This document shows positions 1 through 6,884 of a stretch of DNA of 6,884 nucleotides, in pieces. The stretch is from Microscillaceae bacterium. Its GTDB lineage: Bacteria > Bacteroidota > Bacteroidia > Cytophagales > Microscillaceae. Made by a program: the position numbers and the translations under genes. Below the pieces are notes generated by a model that was not told where the DNA came from, did no database searches, and saw only the letters and a list, made by a program, of their open reading frames with translations. The stretch covers positions 1-6,884 of the forward strand of contig DMXI01000538.1 in the NCBI GenBank assembly GCA_003483885.1, given 5' to 3'. The stretch's first letter is position 1, and each line of letters begins with the position of its first letter.

Positions 1-1
1 T

Positions 2-62
2 AAGGCTCGGTGGTTTTTTTATAGTGTTGGAACTTTAATTTAACCAATTCACGAGCCTTTTT
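2..62 (+). terminator. Possible plus-strand terminator at the window edge (long-loop inverted repeat)
   Basis: AAGGCTCG at 2-9 is the exact reverse complement of CGAGCCTT at 52-59, and the right arm runs into five T residues (58-62). The 42-base loop can form a small inner helix between TTGG and CCAA. Read on the plus strand this resembles a Rho-independent terminator for a gene ending left of the window, which would converge on the protease gene. The long loop and the missing left context make this weak; it could be chance pairing or part of a structured RNA. Confidence 0.3.
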
Positions 63-66
63 CAAT

Positions 67-100
67 AAAAAAAAGCCAGCCCGAAAAATTCGGGATGACT
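67..100 (-). terminator. Rho-independent terminator of the S8 protease gene
   Basis: On the minus strand the RNA begins 26 bases after the stop codon with AGUCA, a U·C mismatch, then CCCGAA, a UUU loop, UUCGGG, and UGGCU pairing back to AGUCA with one G-U pair. It is followed directly by eight U residues (plus-strand A run 67-74). A GC-rich stem, short loop and long U tract are the standard features of an intrinsic terminator. The CCCGAA/TTCGGG core may be a genome-wide repeated terminator element, which cannot be tested from one copy. Confidence 0.85.
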
Positions 101-117
101 CATGATAATCAGTATGC

Positions 118-143
118 AAGATCATCTATTTCAAGATGATCTT
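118..143. repeat. Perfect 10-bp inverted repeat spanning the protease stop codon
   Basis: AAGATCATCT (118-127) and AGATGATCTT (134-143) are exact reverse complements with a six-base loop (128-133). The TAG stop of the protease gene (126-128 on the minus strand) lies at the junction of loop and arm, so the last coding codons form one arm. No T run follows on the minus strand, so it is not itself a standard intrinsic terminator. It sits just upstream of the real terminator, giving two hairpins in tandem at the mRNA 3' end. A role in 3'-end stability is possible but is inference. Confidence 0.6.
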
Positions 144-2720
144 ACCAGTTTTTTGTACACTATTGGTGCCTACTCGATAATAATATAATCCGCTGGGGTA
201 GTTGGTGAGATTGATTGTATGGCGATCTGAGGTATACTCTTCACTATACACCTCTTTTCCTTGTGAGTTGTACAATTTAATGGTGATGGGTTCTCCTTGA
301 AAATCACGGCTAAAAACATTCAAAGGCTTGGAACGTACTGCCGGATTAGGGAAAAAGATAAATTGTACCTGATCCAAATAATAAGCACTGGTGAGCTCAG
401 ATATAACTTCCGAACCATTCTTAAAAACAATGCGGGCGCGATAAAAATTTTGCCCGGTAAAAGGCTGCTCATCAAAAAATACATAATCTGTAATCACCCC
501 AGTAGGGCTTTGGGTACCAATTGTTTCGTACACGTTATTATTAATTCGTTCATATACAATTTGAGCAATCTCATGATTGGTTCCCAATGCCAGATTCAAG
601 GCAATACCAGTATCTACCCGAGGTTCCGCAAAGAAGGACGAAACAAAACAACCAATTCCTGTAAAGTTATAATCCACAGTAGCCGACATTATCCCACTTT
701 TGGTAGAGGAAAAGTTAGGCACTACTGAATACAGCGAATCTGCCACCAATGATTTATTAATCACAATAGAAGTATCAGTCAATTGGGTAAAAGTTTTTAA
801 ATATTTATCACCACGGGTAAGCAAGGTATAAGACTGAACTGCGGGTATTTTAGGCCATTGGATCATGACCGAATCTCCACAATTAAAACCGATATCCAAA
901 CGTATAGGAGTAGATAAGGTAAAGGTCTCGGTAGTAAAAACTTGGCTTCCTACAGTCATACGTGCCAACGCCAAGGCAAAAGTATCTTTAGGTTCTTGCC
1001 ATTCTATAAATCCTTTATTCAGGTCTACGCTTGGCTCCACAACTTCCCAGGTTTGGCCTTGGTCTACACTAATCTCTAATTTTCCGGTTTGCCCAGCAGC
1101 AAAACTAGACTGCCAACGAAAAAAGTTAACAAGTTCTCCATGGTAGGGCAAATTATCACTCCCTGTAGGGAAGTCCCAGGTAAACTGGCCTTTTACGTCC
1201 CACTGATAAGCAATGTAAAAAGATTGGCTACCAGTTACTGTCAGTCCTTTGACCGCAATACGATAAGTTCCAGCACTAGCATCAGCTAGGGTAATTTGCT
1301 CTATATTATTCAGATGATCTTCCCCACGAGTAGCGGTTTGGTTCAACGCAACAGCGTCAGGCGTGGTACTCAATACCCAAGGCAACAATGTAGTGCCAGT
1401 ACTCATTTGGGTCACCGTTAAATCTAGATCGTTTATCAGGGCTTGAGAAACATTTTCGGCGGCTGCTGGATCATTCCAAACCAAAGTTACTTTTAGGTTT
1501 TGAGCATTGGCAGGTACCGTGAGATCAAAGTTGACAGTATTGCCTTGAGTAGTATTGCCTTGAAAAAACTGATTTTGGGTAAGCCCTTGATGCGCACGAT
1601 AGGCATTCACATTGCCAAAACCAGTTCGGTAGTCTACCTGAGGATTGTCCACATCATCGGCACTATTGATCAAGATTGCTTTGAGTAAGGTAGCTGAGGG
1701 CAATTGATTGCTATTATTTTGTTTGTAGGCCTGTTGTAATAGCGCCACGATACCAGTAGTAATCGCGGTGGCATTAGAAGTCCCTCCTTCTCCAAAGGCT
1801 ACCAGCTCGGGCTTTATTCTTCCATCATAAGCAGGTCCCCGAGAACTAATTAGGGTAACAGCTTCGTTTCTATCTACTGCTCCCACAGTCAGAATGTTTT
1901 TGGCCATTTTAAAATTTCCAGTAATGTTGGCAAAGCCTGGTATCAGCTTATAAGTTCCATTACTATCTACTGCCAATCCCGAATTACCAATAGACATGAC
2001 ATGCAGCAGTTGATCGTTATTGTTGGCGCTTAGATCAAAAGCCCTGGCTTGTTTGCCATAAAAGCTTTGTATTTCTATTCCATAGGAGTGGTTTTGCACC
2101 CCTAGCTTGAGATTTTGGTAGTAAGTGTCACTTTCAGGTAAGGTATCGGTATTGCTCGAAGAAGTAAAAGTAGCCCGCCAAGCCACTCCCCTGCCTCGGG
2201 TAGAGGAATTACCTCCCCCCGCAATCAAAGTAGCCATGTTGGTTGTATGGCGATCTATAAAACTCGCAGGAGTGGTGGTTTCTACATAACGCCCCTGTAG
2301 ATCTATATCATTTACATCTAAGAAAGGTTCATGGATGCCAATTAACATTCCTTCACCGGTGATGTTAGGAAACTCATGCTGTAAACGATTGATTTTATTT
2401 ACATTGAAATTGTGATCGATCTGGGTAGCTTCGAGGGTTGTCCACTTTCCATTCAACTGGTAACGCCTAATGTAGCGATTGGTTGTGAGGTAATGTTTGA
2501 AAGCCACCTCGGTAGTTTGAATGGTCACAAAATGTTGGGATTGATCCATGTCCACTACTTTGATATTGGGGGGTAGTGATTGAATATCTTTTTCGAACTG
2601 CTGGTAGTTTTTTACCTCAAGTATATATTGTTTGGCAGGTAATTGCTGGGCCTTGATGTATAATGGGAGTAAGCATAGTATGGCCATTAAACCCAGTAAT
2701 ATGCTGTGTTTATGAAACAT
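126..2720 (-). CDS. Secreted S8 (subtilisin-like) serine peptidase-fold protein with T9SS type A sorting domain
   Basis: 864 residues, complete. Residues 1-24 form a Sec signal peptide (His/Lys start, Leu/Ile-rich core, likely cut A24/Q25), which supports this ATG; no Shine-Dalgarno precedes it, as usual in Bacteroidota. Residues 27-90 look like a propeptide. The S8 domain is about 120-380: His158 in RHTTNMAT, oxyanion Asn246 in SIGNSG, SSRGP at 292-296, and Ser315 in GTSNA. The Asp position, after GEGMLIGIH, is Glu131. The second His of the usual HGTH motif is Asn161, and the Pro of GTSxAAP is missing. Residues 390-508 match the C-terminal beta domain of KP-43-type subtilases (LKVTLVWNDP, NDLDLTV). 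Ig- and FnIII-like segments follow (about 510-780). Residues 786-864 form the T9SS type A sorting domain (PNPA at 791-794, YPSGLYYYRV, terminal KIILK). The product is expected at the cell surface or secreted; substrate unknown. S8 fold and export are secure, activity is less so because of Glu131. Confidence 0.93.
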   Translation of the reverse strand: MFHKHSILLGLMAILCLLPLYIKAQQLPAKQYILEVKNYQQFEKDIQSLPPNIKVVDMDQSQHFVTIQTTEVAFKHYLTTNRYIRRYQLNGKWTTLEATQIDHNFNVNKINRLQHEFPNITGEGMLIGIHEPFLDVNDIDLQGRYVETTTPASFIDRHTTNMATLIAGGGNSSTRGRGVAWRATFTSSSNTDTLPESDTYYQNLKLGVQNHSYGIEIQSFYGKQARAFDLSANNNDQLLHVMSIGNSGLAVDSNGTYKLIPGFANITGNFKMAKNILTVGAVDRNEAVTLISSRGPAYDGRIKPELVAFGEGGTSNATAITTGIVALLQQAYKQNNSNQLPSATLLKAILINSADDVDNPQVDYRTGFGNVNAYRAHQGLTQNQFFQGNTTQGNTVNFDLTVPANAQNLKVTLVWNDPAAAENVSQALINDLDLTVTQMSTGTTLLPWVLSTTPDAVALNQTATRGEDHLNNIEQITLADASAGTYRIAVKGLTVTGSQSFYIAYQWDVKGQFTWDFPTGSDNLPYHGELVNFFRWQSSFAAGQTGKLEISVDQGQTWEVVEPSVDLNKGFIEWQEPKDTFALALARMTVGSQVFTTETFTLSTPIRLDIGFNCGDSVMIQWPKIPAVQSYTLLTRGDKYLKTFTQLTDTSIVINKSLVADSLYSVVPNFSSTKSGIMSATVDYNFTGIGCFVSSFFAEPRVDTGIALNLALGTNHEIAQIVYERINNNVYETIGTQSPTGVITDYVFFDEQPFTGQNFYRARIVFKNGSEVISELTSAYYLDQVQFIFFPNPAVRSKPLNVFSRDFQGEPITIKLYNSQGKEVYSEEYTSDRHTINLTNYPSGLYYYRVGTNSVQKTGKIILK

Positions 2721-2730
2721 GTGATTATGT

Positions 2731-2769
2731 ATTATAGTGTGTAATATAATTTTATGCTAAACTAACAAA
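2731..2769 (-). promoter_or_regulatory. Candidate promoter of the S8 protease gene
   Basis: On the minus strand TTTG (2769-2766) is followed after 17 bases by TATATTAC (2748-2741), a partial match to the Bacteroidota primary-sigma pattern TTTG / TAnnTTTG. Transcription would start about 15-20 bases before the ATG. A perfect TATAAT (2736-2731) also lies here, but it would start transcription almost at the start codon and has no convincing -35 partner. The region is AT-rich, so chance matches are likely. The terminator just upstream makes a promoter in this gap expected. Confidence 0.35.
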
Positions 2770-2816
2770 AATTTAACGAAAGTGGTTTATCTCAAATCAT
2801 GACTCTCCAAGAATGC

Positions 2817-2848
2817 AAAAACCCTTACCAATCAATAGTAAGGGTTTT
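2817..2848 (-). terminator. Rho-independent terminator of the large repeat-protein gene
   Basis: A perfect 11-bp inverted repeat, AAAACCCTTAC (2818-2828) and GTAAGGGTTTT (2838-2848), has a nine-base loop. On the minus strand it starts 28 bases after the stop codon of the large gene and its 3' arm ends in five U residues (2821-2817). It lies between two genes on the same strand, so it argues that the downstream protease gene is transcribed separately. The A run on the other side could let it act weakly on the plus strand too, but no plus-strand gene is seen. Confidence 0.85.
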
Positions 2849-2876
2849 GTTGAAGATATAATAGGTTTAAGAGCAA

Positions 2877-5800
2877 TTAATGCTTCACAATCTTAGAGCG
2901 TGTTTTGGAACCATCGGAGGCCGTAAGCACGATGTGGTATACTCCTTCGGCCCATTGCTGGGTGTTGATCACCACTCCGTTTTTACCTTTTTGTATCGTA
3001 CCCGATTTGATAGTCTTGCCCAATTGATCATAAATCAAAAATGGTGTATCCTCTTTGTATGTATAAGATTTGTATCCTACATATACTTTGGTAGTAGCAG
3101 GATTTGGATATACCACAAAGTCGTGCTGTAAATCATCGGCAACACCTGTTACTTTTCCAGATCCAGCCGCTTGTCCACCGCCATTATCGGTACGCAACAA
3201 GCTTGTAGGATCGCCAATCATTGCCTGATATACCTCTTTGGTTAAGTCGTCTTGTACAAATACCACGACAGCCACTTGGTTATTATTATAGATTTTATCC
3301 AATGTCCAGCTTTGATTAATGACTTCACTGGTCTTGCCAGCAGTCCAATCAACCAATGTTCCAGCGGCACTTGGAAGCATTTTCTTCACTACATTCTTGA
3401 AAGTTAACCCGGTAGTTCCTACTCCGCTAATCTCTCGCTCAATCACTACAATATGTACAATCAATGGCCCAACTACGCTATTATTGATCGCGTTTACAGT
3501 AGCCTGTACATTTAAGCTAGTGGGTGAACTTCCAGCAAAGTCCATTGTGATGTTAAATGGAGATGCCTCCAAGATACGTGTATTGTAATCATCTTGTCCA
3601 TAAGTAGAGAAAGCCGAATCTTTGGCTACCCCGTCCAGCACCGTTCTAGGCGTTACAGCCACCCCATAATACAAGGCACGAGCACTAGGCGCTGCATTGT
3701 TATCTTGGTTCAATACATCTGCTCCTGGGAACGCCGTATGATACTCAATCTTGACTACCTCAGGATCGCTTACCGTAAATGTAGTATCTACGTAAAGGTT
3801 TTCGTTGTTGGCCACCGTATTAGAACTATTGGTAAAGTGCTCTAACAGTGCTACTCGGTTACGCTCTCCAATAAAGAATTCATCAAAAGCAAAACCATCC
3901 AACTGTGAATTAAGAGAACTACTGGCATCGCTACCAAACGCTACTCTAAAACGAACCGTTTTCAAGTTATCATTAGGGTTTGCATCTAGTCGAGCTTTGA
4001 TCAAATCTAGTGGGAATTTAGCCACTTTCCAGGTAGTGTCGGTATCGCCTGCCCATCCAATAATGTTACCATTCCAGCTGGATTGTGCCGCACTTTGCTG
4101 ACCAGGGTTACCCAGAATACCTGTTTTGTTGTACCAGTCAATTCCTGAGTTTACAGTTCCTAACACTTCCCAATTTACCCCATCGTCCAGTGTAACCAAC
4201 AACACCGCTCCATCAAAGTTAATGTCAGTATCTACCCAATATCTCAAGTTTACTACGGGTTTCAACATTCCATCAATATTGAAACAAGGGCTTTCTACCC
4301 AAGAAGATTCGTTGTTGTTGTAAGTACCAGTTAAGTTAGTCATCCAAACATTGCCACTGGTAGCTGTAATTTTGTTTCCAGCTGGTGTTCCATGTTGCCA
4401 ACTAGGATTAGAACCGTAAGCAATCCAACCTCCGTTGTTGTTTTCAAAGTTTTCCAAATAGGTGTCGGTACTCGTTACGGTTACATATGGGAAAATATAT
4501 ACTGTTTTTGAGATCGTGTTGGTACAACTGGTCACACTACCCAATGTCTCTACACGTAGTGTTACATTGTAAGTACCAGCTGCCGCATACGAATGACTTG
4601 GATTTTGTACCGTAGAAGTGTTACCATCTCCAAAGTCCCAGAACCATCTTACGATTTGCCCTGGTTGCGATACAGTAGATTGATCCGTAAATTGAGTAGG
4701 GCTTCCCACACAGAATCCTGCAGAGCTAAAGTCAGCCGTAGGTACCGGAGTTACAGTCACTGTTTTTTGGATGGTAAAGCTACATCCGTTTTGGCTGGTA
4801 GCAGTCAAGGTTACCTGGAACGAAGCAAAGGTTGGGAATTTATGGGTTGGGTTTTGAGTAGTATCACGTCCACCATCTCCAAAGTCCCACTCCCACTTCC
4901 ATTGACTGGTAATACCAGAAGCAGTAGCTGTAAATGCTGCATCATCTCCAAAACAAGTATTGGTAAAGGTAAAGTCTAGGTCACGTCCAGGCGAGAAGAA
5001 AATTTCTACTTGCTGAGACGCAGAAAGGTTACTACAAAGCGATGCATCGGTAAACTCATAACGAATCCAGTATATACCAGGAGTCAATTTAGATGGATCT
5101 AAAATGTGGGTATTGGCATCAATGGCCGAATTAGCCGCAAAATTGACATTGTCGGTACTAATTGTAAATGCACCATTGGGTGGTGACAACACATTTCCAT
5201 TATTGAAGGCTCTCAATTGCACTTGTGCATCGTCATTACAATAGGTAGCATTTAACCCAGTAAAAGTTAAAGTAGGTAATTGTAATACTTCAAAAGTAGT
5301 AGCATCGCTTGAAGTAGCCACACAACCATTGCCATCGGTATAAGTATAGCGAATTCGGTGAATGCCTGTTGGGAACCTGTTTGGATTCAAAATTACTTGG
5401 TTGGTACCATCTACCAAAGTAATACCACCAGTAGGAGGAGGTGTAAAACCAGCTCCAGTAGTATCTACCTCAAATACTACATTGCCCGCCCCAACATTGA
5501 TCGTAATGTTGGCACCATTTTCTTGTAAAGTCAACGTACCAGAAGTTTCGCTTTCACAATATCCGGTAGCGTCTATGCCATTAATAACTGGCGTAGGTAG
5601 TCGGTTAATGACTACTGTCAACTCATTAGAAGTCTGTACACAAGTATTGGCATCGGTGTACCTGTATCTAATCTTATGGGTTCCTACTGTCAATACCGAA
5701 GGAGCGATGAAGGCTTGGTTGCCAGTTTTTACCACTTCACCATTGTTAGTGCTAAATCCAGCACCTTTATCAATGGTAAAGATGGCATTATCCAGTTCAG

Positions 5801-6884
5801 CCGCAGTCAAAGCTATCCCATTATTTCGTATGGCTAATTCTTGTTGTCCCGCATCTACACAATAAGCATATGAGGCGGCACCAGTAGCCATATCTATAGT
5901 AGGTACTGGTAACGGGTGAATAACAAAACTCAGTGTATCTGAATAATCATCACAAAGATTGGCATCAGTATAGAAATATCTGATACGATAATTGTTAGCT
6001 GCTAATTGAGATGGCTTGAAAGTAATTGTTTTCCCTGCTGCATCCACTACCACGGCTCCACCAGGTGCGTTGAATGGCCCACCATTGGTACTAATACTAA
6101 AGCTTACCTTAGCCAAATCATTCAATAAATCATTTCCGTTATTTTCAGCTCTTAGGGTTATATCAGGATTATCAATACAATATTCAGTACTCATTCCAAT
6201 GATCTTCAAAGAAGGTAATGGATAGATTTCAATTGGATAATCTATTGAATATTGTGAACAAGTATTGCCATCAGTGTATCTGTAACGGATATTGTAAGTA
6301 CCTACCGGAATCTTGGTAGGATCAATCGTTACTTGATTAGTTCCATTGTTCAGGGTAATGCTTCCCGTTGGTAATGTAGTGGTATATGCTCCGGTTCTGC
6401 CTGGGTCAATCTCAAATACTACATTATTAGTCGCAGTATTGATGGTAATATTTACCCCGTCGTCTTGGAGTGTAACATTAGTAGTAGGTGCATCAGTACA
6501 ATAACCTGCAACCAAGCCATTCACCACTGGAACTGGTAGTTCATAAATGGTAATGGCTACTGGATTAGATACGTCTGTACAACCATTGGCATCCACGTAT
6601 CTAAAACGAATGTTATGTGTTTGGTCTTTGCCTAGTTTGGCCAACTCTACCGGATCTAACAATACCCGATCATCACTTGCCGCTGCCCCAGGAATGATTC
6701 TTACTTCGGCCACTACAGGCTGATAAGCTCCCGTAGAATTTACCTGAACCTCAAACGTTACCCGGCTTAATTCTCCTGCGGCATTATTGTTCAAATTAGT
6801 CCCAGTAGTAGCATCAGTCAATCTAAATTGAGCCGTTCCATCTTGCTCACAATAGGCCAGAGCTCCTCCCACCACTGTAATGGT
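2877..6884 (-). CDS. Large T9SS-exported surface protein: tandem Ig-like repeats, two PKD domains, Omp28-like domain, sorting domain (5' end outside window)
   Basis: Partial: the frame is open to the right edge, so signal peptide and start are not seen. Numbering below counts the GTG codon at 6875-6873 as residue 1; it is internal, not a start. Residues 1-629 are six tandem Ig-like repeats, each with YC near the start and IRYxYTDxNxC near the end, joined by LP linkers. PKD domains lie at 633-711 and 712-797, each with WDFGDG. Residues 798-1003 begin LENFENNNGGW and look like a MAM/concanavalin-type beta-sandwich. Residues 1004-1222 resemble the Omp28 family: ALLEHFTN, then YHTAFPGADVLN, YYGVAVTPRTVLDG, and a later KKMLPSAAGT and FVQDDLTKEVYQA. 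The Cys pair normally after EHFT is absent. Residues 1252-1332 form a T9SS type A sorting domain (VVYPNPA, GVYHIVL, terminal KIVKH). Likely a surface adhesin or display stalk; ligand unknown. No enzyme active site is visible in this part. Its terminator at 2817-2848 separates it from the protease gene. Confidence 0.93.
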   Translation of the reverse strand, partial: TITVVGGALAYCEQDGTAQFRLTDATTGTNLNNNAAGELSRVTFEVQVNSTGAYQPVVAEVRIIPGAAASDDRVLLDPVELAKLGKDQTHNIRFRYVDANGCTDVSNPVAITIYELPVPVVNGLVAGYCTDAPTTNVTLQDDGVNITINTATNNVVFEIDPGRTGAYTTTLPTGSITLNNGTNQVTIDPTKIPVGTYNIRYRYTDGNTCSQYSIDYPIEIYPLPSLKIIGMSTEYCIDNPDITLRAENNGNDLLNDLAKVSFSISTNGGPFNAPGGAVVVDAAGKTITFKPSQLAANNYRIRYFYTDANLCDDYSDTLSFVIHPLPVPTIDMATGAASYAYCVDAGQQELAIRNNGIALTAAELDNAIFTIDKGAGFSTNNGEVVKTGNQAFIAPSVLTVGTHKIRYRYTDANTCVQTSNELTVVINRLPTPVINGIDATGYCESETSGTLTLQENGANITINVGAGNVVFEVDTTGAGFTPPPTGGITLVDGTNQVILNPNRFPTGIHRIRYTYTDGNGCVATSSDATTFEVLQLPTLTFTGLNATYCNDDAQVQLRAFNNGNVLSPPNGAFTISTDNVNFAANSAIDANTHILDPSKLTPGIYWIRYEFTDASLCSNLSASQQVEIFFSPGRDLDFTFTNTCFGDDAAFTATASGITSQWKWEWDFGDGGRDTTQNPTHKFPTFASFQVTLTATSQNGCSFTIQKTVTVTPVPTADFSSAGFCVGSPTQFTDQSTVSQPGQIVRWFWDFGDGNTSTVQNPSHSYAAAGTYNVTLRVETLGSVTSCTNTISKTVYIFPYVTVTSTDTYLENFENNNGGWIAYGSNPSWQHGTPAGNKITATSGNVWMTNLTGTYNNNESSWVESPCFNIDGMLKPVVNLRYWVDTDINFDGAVLLVTLDDGVNWEVLGTVNSGIDWYNKTGILGNPGQQSAAQSSWNGNIIGWAGDTDTTWKVAKFPLDLIKARLDANPNDNLKTVRFRVAFGSDASSSLNSQLDGFAFDEFFIGERNRVALLEHFTNSSNTVANNENLYVDTTFTVSDPEVVKIEYHTAFPGADVLNQDNNAAPSARALYYGVAVTPRTVLDGVAKDSAFSTYGQDDYNTRILEASPFNITMDFAGSSPTSLNVQATVNAINNSVVGPLIVHIVVIEREISGVGTTGLTFKNVVKKMLPSAAGTLVDWTAGKTSEVINQSWTLDKIYNNNQVAVVVFVQDDLTKEVYQAMIGDPTSLLRTDNGGGQAAGSGKVTGVADDLQHDFVVYPNPATTKVYVGYKSYTYKEDTPFLIYDQLGKTIKSGTIQKGKNGVVINTQQWAEGVYHIVLTASDGSKTRSKIVKH
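4485..4979 (-). repeat. Two tandem PKD domains within the large surface-protein gene
   Basis: Two consecutive domains of about 80 residues (4743-4979 and 4485-4742) each carry the PKD hallmark WDFGDG, then QNPTHKF or QNPSHSY, then a FQVTLTA or YNVTLRV strand. The DNA for WDFGDG is an exact 18-base direct repeat (4623-4640 and 4872-4889), 249 bases apart, that is 83 codons. PKD domains are Ig-like folds common in exported Bacteroidota proteins, where they act as spacers or in binding. Each also has a Cys early (C641, C722) and late (C698, C784), as in the Ig-like repeats before them. Confidence 0.9.
4989..6884 (-). repeat. Array of at least six tandem Ig-like repeat units of 97-107 codons
   Basis: Units, from the protein N-terminal side: 6540-6884 (cut by the window edge), 6219-6539, 5913-6218, 5601-5912, 5280-5600 and 4989-5279. 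Boundaries were set at the LP linker. Shared landmarks are YC about 10-15 residues in, a hydrophobic LxxxNG segment, VxFxI, a DP or PS segment before a Gly turn, and IRYxYTDxNxC. The units are diverged at protein and DNA level, so this is an old array rather than a recent expansion. Units at 6219-6539 and 5280-5600 are the most alike. More units may lie beyond the window. Confidence 0.88.

Noticed and set aside
1..62. tRNA or small RNA gene at the left edge
   Set aside because: The paired arms do not fit a tRNA (no T-arm or anticodon-arm pattern) and no promoter is visible. A truncated terminator-like repeat is the simpler reading.
2731..2736. Perfect TATAAT as a classical sigma-70 -10 box
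   Set aside because: It is too close to the ATG, lacks a good -35 element, and the classical pattern is not the usual one in Bacteroidota. It is mentioned only as an alternative in the promoter entry.
5362..5865. Plus-strand open frame of 167 codons, and the similar plus-strand frames at 297-728, 865-1146, 3319-3588, 3805-4101 and 4593-4979
   Set aside because: All lie antisense inside the two clear minus-strand genes, have no recognisable domains, and are explained by the coding pattern of the opposite strand.
6873..6875. GTG codon as the start of the large gene
   Set aside because: The frame stays open upstream to the window edge (codons for T-I-T-V), no signal peptide follows, and the GTG lies in the middle of an Ig-like repeat. 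The gene is treated as 5'-partial.
4989..6884. Regular spacing of about 300 bases as a CRISPR or satellite array
   Set aside because: The period is a multiple of three, the units are diverged, and they are explained fully by protein-domain repeats in one open frame.

Overview
The window looks like Bacteroidota DNA, probably from a gliding Cytophagales- or Flavobacteriales-type organism. Both genes end in a type IX secretion system (T9SS) type A C-terminal sorting domain. The complete gene has no Shine-Dalgarno sequence, and the one candidate promoter resembles the Bacteroidota TTTG / TAnnTTTG pattern rather than the classical one. No genus can be fixed from the sequence alone.

Layout, all coding on the minus strand. 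(1) 1-125: short non-coding end with a possible plus-strand terminator cut by the window edge and a strong minus-strand terminator (67-100). A perfect hairpin (118-143) overlaps the stop codon of the next gene. (2) 126-2720: complete gene for an 864-residue secreted subtilisin-like (S8) protease-fold protein with a KP-43-like beta domain, Ig/FnIII-like domains and a T9SS sorting domain. The residue at the catalytic Asp position appears to be Glu. (3) 2721-2876: intergenic region with the terminator of the upstream gene and a possible promoter for the protease gene. (4) 2877-6884: 3' part of a very large gene, open at the right window edge. It encodes at least six tandem Ig-like repeats of about 100 residues, two PKD domains, a beta-sandwich domain, an Omp28-like thioredoxin-fold domain without its Cys pair, and a T9SS sorting domain.

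Both products should cross the inner membrane by Sec and the outer membrane by T9SS, and be anchored on the surface or released. The large protein looks like a stalk-type adhesin or surface-display protein, and the protease-like protein acts on or beside the surface. The terminator between them suggests separate transcription units, so a direct functional link is not shown. I see no mobile element, CRISPR array, tRNA or rRNA. The most unusual points are active-site changes in two enzyme folds (S8 Asp to Glu, and thioredoxin-fold CxxC loss) and a higher-order three-unit period in the repeat array.
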